Positions 7,904-17,271 of a DNA stretch of 63,835 bases are shown one piece after another. This stretch comes from Clostridium sp. (GTDB lineage: Bacteria; Bacillota; Clostridia; Clostridiales; Clostridiaceae). Numbering within the stretch: the first letter of the stretch is position 1; each line of letters starts with the position of its first letter. The position numbers and the translations under genes were made by a program. The notes under the pieces are model-generated. The model had not been told where the DNA came from. It saw nothing but the letters and a program-made list of their open reading frames with translations, and did no database searches. The stretch is taken from the NCBI RefSeq assembly GCF_017888565.1, contig NZ_JAGHFX010000017.1, positions 1 to 63,835 on the forward strand, written 5' to 3'.

Positions 7904-9259
7904 ATGTTACAATTAGGAAAAAATAAGACTGGAAGTACTTCAATTTTTGATTTAGATGGAGTACCTTCATTAAAAAAAACAATGCCATTATCACTGCAAC
8001 ACTTACTTGCCATGATAGTTGGAAATGTAACTCCTGCACTTATAGTTGCTGGAGCTACGGGACTTGGAGTAAGTGATACAACTCTTTTGGTACAAGCTTC
8101 ATTTTTTTTAGCAGGAATTGCAACATTAATACAATTATATCCTATATGGAAAATAGGATCAGGATTGCCAATGGTAATTGGTGTTAGTTTTACTTATGTA
8201 CCAACTTTAACTGCAATAGGGATGGCTTATGGTATAGAAGCTATTTTTGGTGCTCAATTAGTTGGTGGATTTGTAGCTATATTATTTGGAGCTTTCCTAA
8301 AGCCAATGAGAAAACTATTTCCGCCATTAGTTGCAGGAACTGTGGTGTTTTCAATAGGGTTATCTTTATATCCAACAGCTATAAGATATATGGCTGGAGG
8401 CTCTGGTGTAAGCGATTTCGGTTATCCGATTAATTGGGGGATAGCTATACTTACATTAATTGTAGTGCTATTTTGCAATCACTTTACAAAGGGATATGCT
8501 AAATTAGCTTCCATTTTAATTGGGATAGTTGTAGGATATGCATTTTCAGTAGTACTAGGAAGAGTTGATTTTACACCGATAATGGAAGCTTCTTGGATAC
8601 AAATGCCAACACCTATGCATTTTGGAATTAAATTTGTACCTTCTGCAATAATATCTATTAGCGTAATATATATAGTTAATTCTGTTGAGGCTGTAGGAGA
8701 TCTTTCGGCGATAACAGAAGGAGGGCTAGGTCGAGATGCAAAAGATACAGAGATTTCTGGAGGTATAATAGCAAGTGGGATATCAAGTGTATTAGGTGTT
8801 TTCTTCGGAGGACTTCCAACAGCAACTTATAGTCAAAATGTTGGTATAGTTGCTATGACAAAAGTTATTAGTAAATTTGTAGTAGCTATAGCAGCTGTAT
8901 TTATGTTAATTGCAGGATTTATACCTAAGTTTGGAGCGTTAATAACAACAATACCTCAAAGCGTTTTAGGTGGAGCAACTGTTATTGTATTTGCAATGAT
9001 TACTATGACTGGTATTAAGATAATAATTAAAGATGAACTATCAAGTAGAAATGTGAGTATTGTTGGTCTTTCAGTTGCTCTTGGAATGGGAGTAACACAG
9101 GTTCCAGGAGTTTTAGATGCATTTCCAAGTGGAGTGGGAATGGTTTTTGGAAGCTCACCAGTTGTAATAACCACTATAGTAGTAATACTATTAAATTCGA
9201 TTTTGCCAAAGCAAAGTATAGAAGATGAAGAAAAAGAAAGAAACAAAATAGAAGGATAA
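7904..9259 (+). CDS. NCS2-family xanthine/uracil-type permease 2
   Basis: 451 residues, colinear with permease 1 and clearly a tandem duplicate, with nearly the same N- and C-terminal sequences. It keeps the TM8 Glu (NSVEAVGD, E262) expected for proton-coupled NCS2 carriers, and the SQNVGIV signature. The XanQ D304 position is Ser291. Start ATG 7904 follows GAGGGGG in the same leader context as permease 1. The E/Q difference between the two copies suggests different substrate or coupling behaviour. Substrate is probably xanthine, urate or guanine. Confidence 0.9.
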   Translation: MLQLGKNKTGSTSIFDLDGVPSLKKTMPLSLQHLLAMIVGNVTPALIVAGATGLGVSDTTLLVQASFFLAGIATLIQLYPIWKIGSGLPMVIGVSFTYVPTLTAIGMAYGIEAIFGAQLVGGFVAILFGAFLKPMRKLFPPLVAGTVVFSIGLSLYPTAIRYMAGGSGVSDFGYPINWGIAILTLIVVLFCNHFTKGYAKLASILIGIVVGYAFSVVLGRVDFTPIMEASWIQMPTPMHFGIKFVPSAIISISVIYIVNSVEAVGDLSAITEGGLGRDAKDTEISGGIIASGISSVLGVFFGGLPTATYSQNVGIVAMTKVISKFVVAIAAVFMLIAGFIPKFGALITTIPQSVLGGATVIVFAMITMTGIKIIIKDELSSRNVSIVGLSVALGMGVTQVPGVLDAFPSGVGMVFGSSPVVITTIVVILLNSILPKQSIEDEEKERNKIEG

Positions 9260-9269
9260 TTTGATTAAT

Positions 9270-9313
9270 AAGGCTTATGCATAAAAAAAGTAGAATTATT
9301 ATGCATAGCCTTT
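9270..9313 (+). terminator. Hairpin after permease 2
   Basis: AAGGCTTATGCATAA / TTATGCATAGCCTT pair with one bulged base. The following T tract is weak (CTTTAATATATTTT). It may be a terminator, or its TTATGCATA arms may be an enhancer site about 80 bases upstream of the -24/-12 promoter at 9371. Confidence 0.5.
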
Positions 9314-9370
9314 AATATATTTTAAGGCAATAGCATAGTAAAATATTATAATTATATATTAGTAAAATAA

Positions 9371-9386
9371 TGGCATAAGAATTGCT
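9371..9386 (+). promoter_or_regulatory. Sigma-54 promoter of regulator 1
   Basis: TGGCAT-N5-TTGCT has exact -24/-12 spacing, about 55 bases before the start codon. The activator gene may therefore be autoregulated or controlled by the second activator. Confidence 0.75.
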
Positions 9387-9440
9387 ATAAATATATGAGT
9401 AAACTATGGTTATATAAAAAGCTAAAAGAGGTGTTAGGGT

Positions 9441-11201
9441 ATGTCGTCTATATTGAAAGAAATCCAAGGTGCTGTAATGAAATATGTAAATATAGTAGAA
9501 AAAATACTAATGGTTGATGTAGAGGTCGTAGATGAAAATTTAATAAGAATTGCAGCAACAGGAGCTTATAGAAATAGAATAGATAAAGATATATCAAAGC
9601 AAGGATATGCGTATAGAGAAGTATTAAAAACTGGAGAATTTAAAGCTATAACTGAACCAGGAAAAGATATTATTTGTAGCAGTTGTATAAAAAGAGGAAA
9701 ATGTGAAGAACTATTTGAAATGAGTACACCAATAAAGTTTCAAGGGAGAATTATTGGTGTTATAGGCTTAGTTTGTTTTAGTAAAGAGCAAAAAGATCAA
9801 ATACTTGCTAGATTTGAAAATTATAAAGCATTTATGGAGCAAATAGCTGAATTTATAAGCACAGCAGCATATGAAGATCTTCAAAGGAAAAGGGAAGATG
9901 TAGTAGTAAAATCATTAAATTTAATTATAGATAAAATGGATCAAGGAGTAATGGTATTAAACAAAAATGATAAAGTAACACATATAAATTCTAAAGGTGT
10001 AGAACTAATTAAACATGTTGATAACTTTTTTATATCAAAGGTGTCTATTGAACCTACAGGGGATAGCTTATTTCAGATGGAAATATATAAAGTAGTTATT
10101 GGTAATCAATCATTTCAGTTTATAGGTAATATTTTTCCTATGGAACTAAATGATAATCAGTTTGATAAAATTTTCGTATTTAGGGACTATAAAGGATTTA
10201 GAGATAATATATCAGAATATACTAATATAAAAAATGTAATAAAGACAGAAAATATTTTAGGACAAACTAATATAATGCAGGATTTGAAAAGAAAAGTAAA
10301 AAAGATAGCTTTATCAACTTCAACTGTATTAGTAACAGGAGAAAGTGGGACTGGTAAAGAAGTATTTGCAAGAGCTATACATAATGAAGGAAATAGAAAG
10401 TTGAAGGCATTTGTTGCTATAAATTGTGGAGCAATTCCAGATACTCTATTAGAAAGTGAATTATTTGGATACGTTAAAGGTGCATTTACTGGAGCAGACC
10501 CTATGGGGAAAATAGGAAAATTTGAACTTGCAAATAAGGGCACTATTTTTTTAGATGAAATTGGTGATATGCCAATTTATCTTCAAACAAAGCTACTAAG
10601 AGTACTTCAAGAAAGAAAAATAACGAGAGTTGGTTCAAATAAAGAAATTGATATAGATGTAAGGGTCATTGCAGCAACAAATAAAAATTTAAAGGAATTA
10701 ATAAAGGAAAATAAATTCAGAGAAGATTTATATTATAGATTAAATGTAATACCTTTTGAAATTCCTCCATTAAGGGAAAGAATAGATGATATTGAGGTAT
10801 TAATAAAATTTTTTATTAATAAATATACAAATTTATTAGATAAGAGCTTTGATAATATAGTAATGACAGAAGAGGTAAAGAAGGCTTTTTATAGATATTC
10901 TTGGCCAGGAAATGTTAGAGAGCTAGAAAATACAATAGAATTTATAGTTAATATGATAGGTATAGATGGAATAATAGATAAAGAAGTGATACCTAAGAAT
11001 ATTTTATTATGTGAGAAAATTGAGAGAACATTAGATAGAAGCGAGATTGTTCCTCTAAAAGAATTAGAAGAAATGGAAATAAAAAAAGCATTAGATATTT
11101 ATGGAACAACAACAGAGGATAAAAAAATGATAGCTAAAAAATTGGGTATTGGGATAGCGACATTATATAGAAAAATTGACGAATATAGATTATTAAAATA
11201 G
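9441..11201 (+). CDS. Sigma-54-dependent activator (YgeV-like)
   Basis: 586 residues, close in length and layout to E. coli YgeV, which sits in the equivalent purine/selenate-reductase gene region. The N-terminal sensor region (about 1-150) has a Cys cluster C79-x2-C82-x5-C88. A PAS-like segment follows at about 160-260. The AAA+ domain has Walker A GESGTGKE near 299-306, the sigma-54 contact loop GAFTGA at 347-352 and Walker [10 protein letters not shown] Fis-type helix-turn-helix ends the protein (GIGIATLYRKIDEY). It would bind enhancers and open -24/-12 promoters such as those at 6002, 17207 and 21692. The effector is unknown; a purine or a redox/metal signal through the Cys cluster are both possible. 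Confidence 0.88.
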   Translation: MSSILKEIQGAVMKYVNIVEKILMVDVEVVDENLIRIAATGAYRNRIDKDISKQGYAYREVLKTGEFKAITEPGKDIICSSCIKRGKCEELFEMSTPIKFQGRIIGVIGLVCFSKEQKDQILARFENYKAFMEQIAEFISTAAYEDLQRKREDVVVKSLNLIIDKMDQGVMVLNKNDKVTHINSKGVELIKHVDNFFISKVSIEPTGDSLFQMEIYKVVIGNQSFQFIGNIFPMELNDNQFDKIFVFRDYKGFRDNISEYTNIKNVIKTENILGQTNIMQDLKRKVKKIALSTSTVLVTGESGTGKEVFARAIHNEGNRKLKAFVAINCGAIPDTLLESELFGYVKGAFTGADPMGKIGKFELANKGTIFLDEIGDMPIYLQTKLLRVLQERKITRVGSNKEIDIDVRVIAATNKNLKELIKENKFREDLYYRLNVIPFEIPPLRERIDDIEVLIKFFINKYTNLLDKSFDNIVMTEEVKKAFYRYSWPGNVRELENTIEFIVNMIGIDGIIDKEVIPKNILLCEKIERTLDRSEIVPLKELEEMEIKKALDIYGTTTEDKKMIAKKLGIGIATLYRKIDEYRLLK

Positions 11202-11205
11202 TAAG

Positions 11206-11244
11206 TAAGAGTAAAAAAATAAAATAAGAATTTTTTTGCTCTTA
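11206..11244 (+). terminator. Terminator after regulator 1
   Basis: TAAGAGTAAAAAAAT / ATTTTTTTGCTCTTA pair with one mismatch. It separates the activator from the xdh operon. Confidence 0.65.
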
Positions 11245-11268
11245 TAATATAAACATAAAAAGTAATTA

Positions 11269-11297
11269 TTGACAGCATATTACAAAAGGAATAAAAT
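11269..11297 (+). promoter_or_regulatory. Sigma-A promoter of the xdh operon
   Basis: TTGACA and TAAAAT are separated by exactly 17 bases, ending ~55 bases upstream of the xdhA start. Unlike neighbouring genes, this operon shows no -24/-12 element. A small CTGTAAACAG palindrome at about 11313-11322 lies just downstream and could be an operator. Confidence 0.75.
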
Positions 11298-11351
11298 TTA
11301 AACAATCTACTTCTGTAAACAGTTACAAAAAAGTATTTTTGGAGGTGTAAA

Positions 11352-13643
11352 ATGACTTATAAAGTAATAGGAAGCAATGTAGATAGAATAGATGCAGTTG
11401 CTAAGGTTACGGGAAAGGCAAAGTATGTTGATGATTTTTTTGAAAGGGATATGCTTATTGGAAAGGTTCTGAGAAGTCCCTATGCTCATGCGAAAATAAA
11501 AGATATAGATGTGAGCGAAGCTAAAAAAATAGAGGGTGTAGAAGGAATAATAACCTATAAAGATTTGCCAAATATGAAATTCTCTACAGCAGGACATCCT
11601 TGGTCCTTAGAAGCTAGCCATAGAGATATTGAAGATAGGCTTATACTAACCGATAAGGCAAGATTTGTTGGGGATGCTGTGGCAGCAGTTGTAGCAAAGG
11701 ATGAAGTCATTGCAGAAAGAGCATTAAAACTTATCAAGGTTGAATATGAAGTTTTGCCGCACATTATAAATCCTGAAGATGCAATAAAAGAAGGTGCACC
11801 AGTTATACATGAAGAAAGACCTAATAATATTCTAAGTCAAATGGGATCAGAATCAGGAGATGTAGATGAAGATTTTAAAAATGCCGATAATTTTTTTGAA
11901 GGTATTTATGAAACTAGTATAGTACAACATTGTCAAATGGAAAATCATAGCGCATATGCATATGTTGATGGCGAAGGAAGAATTGTAGTTGTTTCATCTA
12001 CACAAATACCTCATATAGTAAGAAGAGTAGTGGGACAAGCATTTGGAATCCCTTGGGGAAAAATAAGAGTAATAAAGCCTTATATTGGAGGCGGTTTTGG
12101 GAATAAACAAGACGTAGTATTGGAACCGCTAACAGTAGCAATGAGCTTAGCTGTAAATGGTAGACCTGTTAGATATAGTTTAAGTAGAGAGGAAAGCTTT
12201 ATAGATAGTAGAACTAGACATGCTATGAAATTTAAATTTAAAACTGCAGTATCAAAAGATGGTAAGCTACTTGGAACATCTATAGAGAATTTAGTTAATA
12301 ATGGAGCCTATGCTTCACATGGGCATTCAGTAACTATGAGTTCTGGTGGAAAATTTAGACCGTTGTACAATTTTAATTCAATTAAATATAATCCAAAGAC
12401 AGTTTACACAAATTTACCAGTAGCAGGTGCAATGAGAGGATATGGAGCACCGCAGATGTTTTTTGCTCTTGAAAGTCATGTTGAAGATATAGCAAGAAAA
12501 TTAAATATTGATCCAATAGAATTTAGATTAAATAATTTAATTAGTGAAGGATATGTAGAGCCAGTTAGCAAAAATATTGCTAGAGCTTTTGCACTTCCTG
12601 AATGTATTCAAAAAGGAAAAGAGTTAATAAATTGGGACAGAAAGAAAGATTTATATAAGAATCAAAGAGGAGATAAAAGAAGAGGTCTAGGAATGGCCTG
12701 CTTTAGCTATTTTAGTGGTACACATCCAGTTTCATTAGAAGCTGCAGGGGCAAGAATAGTTATGAACCAAGATGGGTCAGTTCAACTACAAATTGGGGCT
12801 ACTGAAATAGGACAAGGTAGTGATACTGTATTTGGACAAATGGTAGCAGAAGTATTGGGGTTACCTCTAGATATGGTACATGTTATAAGTAATCAAGATA
12901 CCGATATAACACCTTTCGATACAGGATCTTATGCATCAAGACAAACATTTGTATCAGGTGCAGCTGTTAAAAAAGCTGCTTTAGAGGTTAGAGACAAGGT
13001 TTTAAAATTTGCAAGTGATAAATGTGGATTAGATAAAGAAGCATTAAATATGGAAAATTGTAATATTATAGAGAAAGAATTGGGAAGAGTTATTTGTTCA
13101 TTAGAAGAAATAGCTATGGAATCATTCTATGACAGAATAAAATCTGCACCTATAACAAGTGATACATCTGTAAATGTTAGAAGTAATTCAATAGCATATG
13201 GTACAACCTTTACAGAAGTGGAAGTAGATATGAGAACTGGACAAATAGAAGTATTAGAAATTTATAATGTGCATGATTCAGGCATAATAATGAATCATAA
13301 ATTAGCAGAAGGACAAGTACACGGTGGAGTTAGTATGTCTTTAGGATATGCACTTTCAGAACAAATGTTATTTGATGAAAAAACAGGAAAAACATTAAAT
13401 AATAATTTATTGGATTATAAATTACAGACAATAATGGATACACCTAATATAGGATCTGCATTTGTAGAGAAATTTGAGCCAGCAGCTGGCTTTGGTCAGA
13501 AATCTCTCGGCGAAAATACAACAATATCACCAGCACCAGCAATACGTAATGCTGTATTAGATGCAACTGGAGTTGCCTTTAATAAAATTCCAATGAATCC
13601 TCAGTCAGTTTTTGAGAAATTTAAAGAACTTGGACTAATATAA
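11352..13643 (+). CDS. xdhA: Xanthine dehydrogenase, molybdopterin-binding subunit
   Basis: 763-residue large subunit of the xanthine oxidase/dehydrogenase family. It has the a/b hammerhead domain (about 20-125) followed by the two molybdopterin-binding domains. Visible cofactor motifs are GGGFGNKQD near 247, AMRGYGAPQ near 361 and QIGATEIGQG. The catalytic Glu is in SLGEN (E721). It would hydroxylate purines such as hypoxanthine or xanthine, or work in the reverse direction under anaerobic conditions. It starts at ATG 11352 after GGAGGTG and is followed 12 bases later by the FAD subunit gene. Together with xdhB and xdhC it forms the standard alpha-beta-gamma enzyme. Confidence 0.93.
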   Translation: MTYKVIGSNVDRIDAVAKVTGKAKYVDDFFERDMLIGKVLRSPYAHAKIKDIDVSEAKKIEGVEGIITYKDLPNMKFSTAGHPWSLEASHRDIEDRLILTDKARFVGDAVAAVVAKDEVIAERALKLIKVEYEVLPHIINPEDAIKEGAPVIHEERPNNILSQMGSESGDVDEDFKNADNFFEGIYETSIVQHCQMENHSAYAYVDGEGRIVVVSSTQIPHIVRRVVGQAFGIPWGKIRVIKPYIGGGFGNKQDVVLEPLTVAMSLAVNGRPVRYSLSREESFIDSRTRHAMKFKFKTAVSKDGKLLGTSIENLVNNGAYASHGHSVTMSSGGKFRPLYNFNSIKYNPKTVYTNLPVAGAMRGYGAPQMFFALESHVEDIARKLNIDPIEFRLNNLISEGYVEPVSKNIARAFALPECIQKGKELINWDRKKDLYKNQRGDKRRGLGMACFSYFSGTHPVSLEAAGARIVMNQDGSVQLQIGATEIGQGSDTVFGQMVAEVLGLPLDMVHVISNQDTDITPFDTGSYASRQTFVSGAAVKKAALEVRDKVLKFASDKCGLDKEALNMENCNIIEKELGRVICSLEEIAMESFYDRIKSAPITSDTSVNVRSNSIAYGTTFTEVEVDMRTGQIEVLEIYNVHDSGIIMNHKLAEGQVHGGVSMSLGYALSEQMLFDEKTGKTLNNNLLDYKLQTIMDTPNIGSAFVEKFEPAAGFGQKSLGENTTISPAPAIRNAVLDATGVAFNKIPMNPQSVFEKFKELGLI

Positions 13644-13655
13644 GGAGGAAGAGAA

Positions 13656-14537
13656 ATGTTTGATATAAGTAATATTTACGAACCTAAAACTATAGAAGAA
13701 GCCTTAGATATTTTAGATAATAAAGAAAATATAAAAATTATTGCTGGTGGAACAGATGTATTAATAAAATTACACCACGGAAATATGATTGGAATTGAAC
13801 TTTTAAGTATAAGAAATATAGATGAGCTAAAAGCAATAAAGTTAAATGATAATGGGGATATCGAAATAGGATCTATGGCTTCATTTACAGATATATTTAG
13901 AGATAAAATAATAAATGAAAATATATATGTATTATCAGAAGCAGCAGTATCTATGGGTGGACCACAAGTGAGAAATATGGCAACTATTGGTGGGAATGTA
14001 TGTAATGGGGCAGTTTCAGCAGATAGTGCAACAACATTATTTGCACTAAATGCGCAGCTTCTACTAAGAAGTAAAAATGAAGAAAGAGTAGTGCCAATAA
14101 GAGAATTTTATTTAGGACCAGGTAAAGTTAGTATTCTTCCAGATGAAATATTAGTAAAGATAATAATAAGAAAAGAAGACTATAAAGGGTATAAAGGAAA
14201 TTATATAAAATTTAGTAATAGAAAAGCTATGGATATTGCAATGCTAGGCGTGTCAGTAGTTGGATTTATTGAAAATAATAAATTTAAGGATTTAAGAATA
14301 TCATTAGGGGTAGCAGCACCAACTCCAATAAGATGCTTAGAAGCAGAAAATTTTGCAAAAGGTATTGAAATAAATATGAATAATATTATTGAAATATCAG
14401 AAAAAGCATTGCTAAATGCTAAGCCAAGAAATTCATGGAGAGGATCTAAGGATTTTAGAGAACATTTGATAAAAGAATTAACTAATAGAGGAATCTTAGA
14501 GGTAATTAAAAGGGCTGGAGGTGTAGTTAATGAGTAA
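13656..14537 (+). CDS. xdhB: Xanthine dehydrogenase, FAD-binding subunit
   Basis: 293-residue FAD subunit. [11 protein letters not shown] (about 31-41) and [17 protein letters not shown] (about 110-126) are the two FAD-binding signatures of the CO dehydrogenase/xanthine dehydrogenase flavoprotein family. It takes electrons from the 2Fe-2S subunit and passes them to NAD or another acceptor. AAGGAGG lies just upstream of the ATG. Its end overlaps the next gene by eight bases, showing tight translational coupling. Confidence 0.93.
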   Translation: MFDISNIYEPKTIEEALDILDNKENIKIIAGGTDVLIKLHHGNMIGIELLSIRNIDELKAIKLNDNGDIEIGSMASFTDIFRDKIINENIYVLSEAAVSMGGPQVRNMATIGGNVCNGAVSADSATTLFALNAQLLLRSKNEERVVPIREFYLGPGKVSILPDEILVKIIIRKEDYKGYKGNYIKFSNRKAMDIAMLGVSVVGFIENNKFKDLRISLGVAAPTPIRCLEAENFAKGIEINMNNIIEISEKALLNAKPRNSWRGSKDFREHLIKELTNRGILEVIKRAGGVVNE

Positions 14538-15003
14538 TGAATTTATGAAGAAAATAACTCTTATAATTAATGAAAAAAAGCATAGTTTAGAAGTGGATAT
14601 AAGAGAAACTTTATTAGATGTATTAAGAGAAAGATTACATTATACAGGAGTAAAAAGAGGTTGTTCTGTTGGAGAATGTGGTGCTTGCACAGTATTGGTA
14701 GATGGAGTACCAATAGATTCATGTATATATATGGCTGTTTGGGCAGATGGAAAAGAGGTTTTAACAGTAGAAGGAGTAGAAAAAAATGGAGAGCTTTCAA
14801 AGGTACAAAAAGCATATATAGAAGAAGGTGCAGTACAATGTGGTTTTTGTACTCCAGGGTTAGTTCTTACAACTACTTCTCTTGTAAATAGTGGTAAAAA
14901 GTTTACTGATGAAGAAATAAAGAGAGAAATTTCAGGACATTTATGTCGTTGTACAGGATACCAAAAGATATTTAATGCAACCAAAAAATCATTAGAAGAA
15001 TAA
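14530..15003 (+). CDS. xdhC: Xanthine dehydrogenase, 2Fe-2S subunit
   Basis: 157 residues with both cluster-binding regions: plant-ferredoxin type [16 protein letters not shown] with a downstream Cys (about 40-61), and QCGFCTPG ... HLCRCTGY (about 103-142). It relays electrons between the molybdopterin and FAD subunits. It overlaps xdhB by eight bases and is followed by the deaminase gene 54 bases later, so the operon probably extends to at least 16.4 kb. Confidence 0.93.
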   Translation: MSNEFMKKITLIINEKKHSLEVDIRETLLDVLRERLHYTGVKRGCSVGECGACTVLVDGVPIDSCIYMAVWADGKEVLTVEGVEKNGELSKVQKAYIEEGAVQCGFCTPGLVLTTTSLVNSGKKFTDEEIKREISGHLCRCTGYQKIFNATKKSLEE

Positions 15004-15057
15004 AGAAAATTGAAGTGAGTTAAAGCTAATTAATTTATAAAAAGTGGAGGGTTTATT

Positions 15058-16419
15058 ATGAAAAATACCTTATTCATAAAAAATATAAAAGCTTTAGTGA
15101 CATGCGACGAGAAAGATAATTTATTTGAAAATGTAAATTTATATATTGAAGATGGAGTTATAAAATATATAGGAAATGATGTATATGAGGCAGATGAGGT
15201 AATTGATGCAAAGGATATGTATGTGTATCCAGGACTTGTAAACAGCCATCATCATCTTTTTCAAACCTTTACTAGAAATTTACCACAAGTTCAAAATATG
15301 GAGCTTTTTGATTGGTTAACTACCTTGTATGAGATATGGAAAGGCGTAGTTTCTGAATCAGTAAGATATAGTTCCTTAGTTGGCATGGGAGAATTAATGA
15401 AATACGGTTGTACGACTTGTTTTGATCATCATTATCTTTTCCCAGAAAAAGCTGAAGAAACTCTTATTGATGAACAATTTAATTCAGCTAAAGAGCTTGG
15501 TATTAGGTTTCATGCATCAAGAGGAAGTATGAATTTAAGCAAGAAAGATGGAGGACTTCCACCAGATTCAGTTGTTCAAAAAATGGATAAGATTTTATAT
15601 GATTCTGAAAGACTAATAAAAAAATATCATGATGCAAATGAGTTTTCTATGAGACAAGTTGTTTTAGCACCATGTGCTCCTTTTAATGTTACAGCTGAAC
15701 TTATGAAAGAAAGCGCAGCTTTAGCTAGAAAATATAATGTGAGGCTTCATACACATTTAGCAGAAACAAAGGATGAAGAAAAGTATACTCTTGAAAGATT
15801 TAATATGAGACCTCTTGAATATATGGAAACTCTTAATTGGGTTGGTAATGATGTATGGTATGCTCATGGAATTCACTTTAATACTGATGAACTTAAAGTT
15901 CTAGCAAAAACACAAACTGGAGTGGCACATTGCCCAATTTCTAATATGAAGTTAGCATCAGGAATAGCAAGAATTCCAGAAATGATAAATTTAGATGTCC
16001 CTGTCGGATTGGCTGTCGATGGAAGCGCAAGTAATGATGGATCTAATCTTTTGGAAGAGCTTAGAATTTGTTATTTACTTCATAGATTAAATTGGAGTAA
16101 TAAAGCACCAACAGGATATGATATATTAAAATTAGCCACTAAAGGAAGTGCTAGAGTTCTCGGAAGAAAAGATATAGGAGAACTTTCAGTTGGAAAGGCT
16201 GCTGACTTATTTATAATAAATTCTAATAGGATAGAATTTATAGGTGCAGAATATGATCCAAAATCAATACTAGGTACAGTAGGATGTAAAGCACCTGTAG
16301 ATTATACTATAATAGCAGGAAAAGTAGTGGTAAGAAATGGTGAACTTACTACAATAGATGAAGAAAAAACTGCTTTTGAAGCTAGAAAAGCAGTAGAAAA
16401 TTTATTTGCTAAGATATAA
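15058..16419 (+). CDS. Amidohydrolase, 8-oxoguanine/guanine deaminase type
   Basis: 453-residue metal-dependent hydrolase of the amidohydrolase superfamily (TrzN/AtzB/8-oxoguanine deaminase branch). Metal ligands are visible in GLVNSHHHLFQ (about 60-70), LHTHLAET, YAHGIHF and the Asp of AVDGSASNDGSN. The NLPQVQNMELFDWL stretch is typical of 8-oxoguanine deaminases, which make urate from 8-oxoguanine. This fits a purine locus well. The alternative is guanine deaminase. RBS GGAGGG precedes ATG 15058. The gene follows xdhC by 54 bases and is probably in the same operon. Confidence 0.85.
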   Translation: MKNTLFIKNIKALVTCDEKDNLFENVNLYIEDGVIKYIGNDVYEADEVIDAKDMYVYPGLVNSHHHLFQTFTRNLPQVQNMELFDWLTTLYEIWKGVVSESVRYSSLVGMGELMKYGCTTCFDHHYLFPEKAEETLIDEQFNSAKELGIRFHASRGSMNLSKKDGGLPPDSVVQKMDKILYDSERLIKKYHDANEFSMRQVVLAPCAPFNVTAELMKESAALARKYNVRLHTHLAETKDEEKYTLERFNMRPLEYMETLNWVGNDVWYAHGIHFNTDELKVLAKTQTGVAHCPISNMKLASGIARIPEMINLDVPVGLAVDGSASNDGSNLLEELRICYLLHRLNWSNKAPTGYDILKLATKGSARVLGRKDIGELSVGKAADLFIINSNRIEFIGAEYDPKSILGTVGCKAPVDYTIIAGKVVVRNGELTTIDEEKTAFEARKAVENLFAKI

Positions 16420-16497
16420 TATGTAAAATTTTTGCAAAGTAAATTCGATTAATTTATTATATGGAAGTGCTTCCTTAAAAATAAGGGTGTGGGATAA

Positions 16498-17076
16498 ATG
16501 AATGGAATAATTTTAGCATCTGGTTTTAGTAGAAGGATGGGAAAAAATAAGTTATTAATGAATATTGGAGAGGAAGTAATCCTTCAAAAGGTTATAAGAG
16601 AAATAAAGAAAAGTGATATTTCTAATATAATTCTAGTTGCAAGGGAAGATAGTGTTATTGAGATTGGAATTAGAGAAGAGATACAAGTAATTAAAAATAA
16701 ATTTGCGATTTATGGACAAAGTCAGTCTATAAAATTTGGATTAACAATGGTAGATGTAAATCAAAATTTTATGTTTTTTTGTGGAGACCAACCCTTTATA
16801 GATAGTATCTCAATAAATAAATTAGTAACTGCTTCTCTAAATTTCAAAGATAGTATAATAATACCAAGAGCAAATGGCAAAACAGGGAGTCCTGTTATTT
16901 TTCCTAAATTTTTAAAAGATGAATTAGAGGCATTAGAAGGAGATTTTGGAGGGCGAGAAGTAATAAAAAGTAATAAGAGCAAAGTTATTTATATAGATAT
17001 AGATAATGAATTATTTCTTCAAGATATAGATACTATAGCTGACTATAAGAAATTCATTACAAGTACAGAAGAATAA
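16498..17076 (+). CDS. mocA: Molybdenum cofactor cytidylyltransferase-like (MocA/YgfJ)
   Basis: 192-residue nucleotidyltransferase. MNGIILASGFSRRMGKNK is the nucleotide-binding signature (LAxGxSxRMGxxK), and FFCGDQPFI is the metal-binding motif. This family links CMP (or a related nucleotide) to molybdopterin, and the YgfJ subtype accompanies selenium-dependent molybdenum hydroxylases. It would mature the cofactor for XdhABC and the hydroxylase at 25.1 kb. It starts at ATG 16498, 78 bases after the deaminase stop. Confidence 0.85.
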   Translation: MNGIILASGFSRRMGKNKLLMNIGEEVILQKVIREIKKSDISNIILVAREDSVIEIGIREEIQVIKNKFAIYGQSQSIKFGLTMVDVNQNFMFFCGDQPFIDSISINKLVTASLNFKDSIIIPRANGKTGSPVIFPKFLKDELEALEGDFGGREVIKSNKSKVIYIDIDNELFLQDIDTIADYKKFITSTEE

Positions 17077-17078
17077 GA

Positions 17079-17121
17079 AGCAGTTATCAAAATGATATAA
17101 ATTATTATTTTGATAACTGCT
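17079..17121. promoter_or_regulatory. Perfect 15-bp inverted repeat
   Basis: AGCAGTTATCAAAAT and ATTTTGATAACTGCT pair perfectly across 13 bases, directly after the mocA stop. The downstream T tract is poor, so it may be either a terminator or an enhancer site about 85 bases upstream of the -24/-12 promoter at 17207. The TTATCAAAAT core also occurs in the permease leaders and before the hydroxylase gene at 25.0 kb. Confidence 0.6.
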
Positions 17122-17206
17122 TAAAAATATTATTAGGTTTTTATATGAAGTTCTACCAATTCTAATAAAATTTTGTGGAAATTAATTCTGATTTTTATAA
17201 AATATT

Positions 17207-17222
17207 TGGCATAAAATATGCT
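17207..17222 (+). promoter_or_regulatory. Sigma-54 promoter of ygeY
   Basis: TGGCAT-N5-ATGCT has correct -24/-12 spacing and lies 50 bases upstream of the start codon. Confidence 0.7.
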
Positions 17223-17271
17223 TTATACGTAATTAGATATATCTTTAGAGATTAAGGTGGAGGGAACTAAT

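Noticed and set aside
14567..14984. Overlapping frames antisense to or inside xdhC
   Set aside because: They are shadows of the xdhC coding frame with its periodic codon bias; no start signals.
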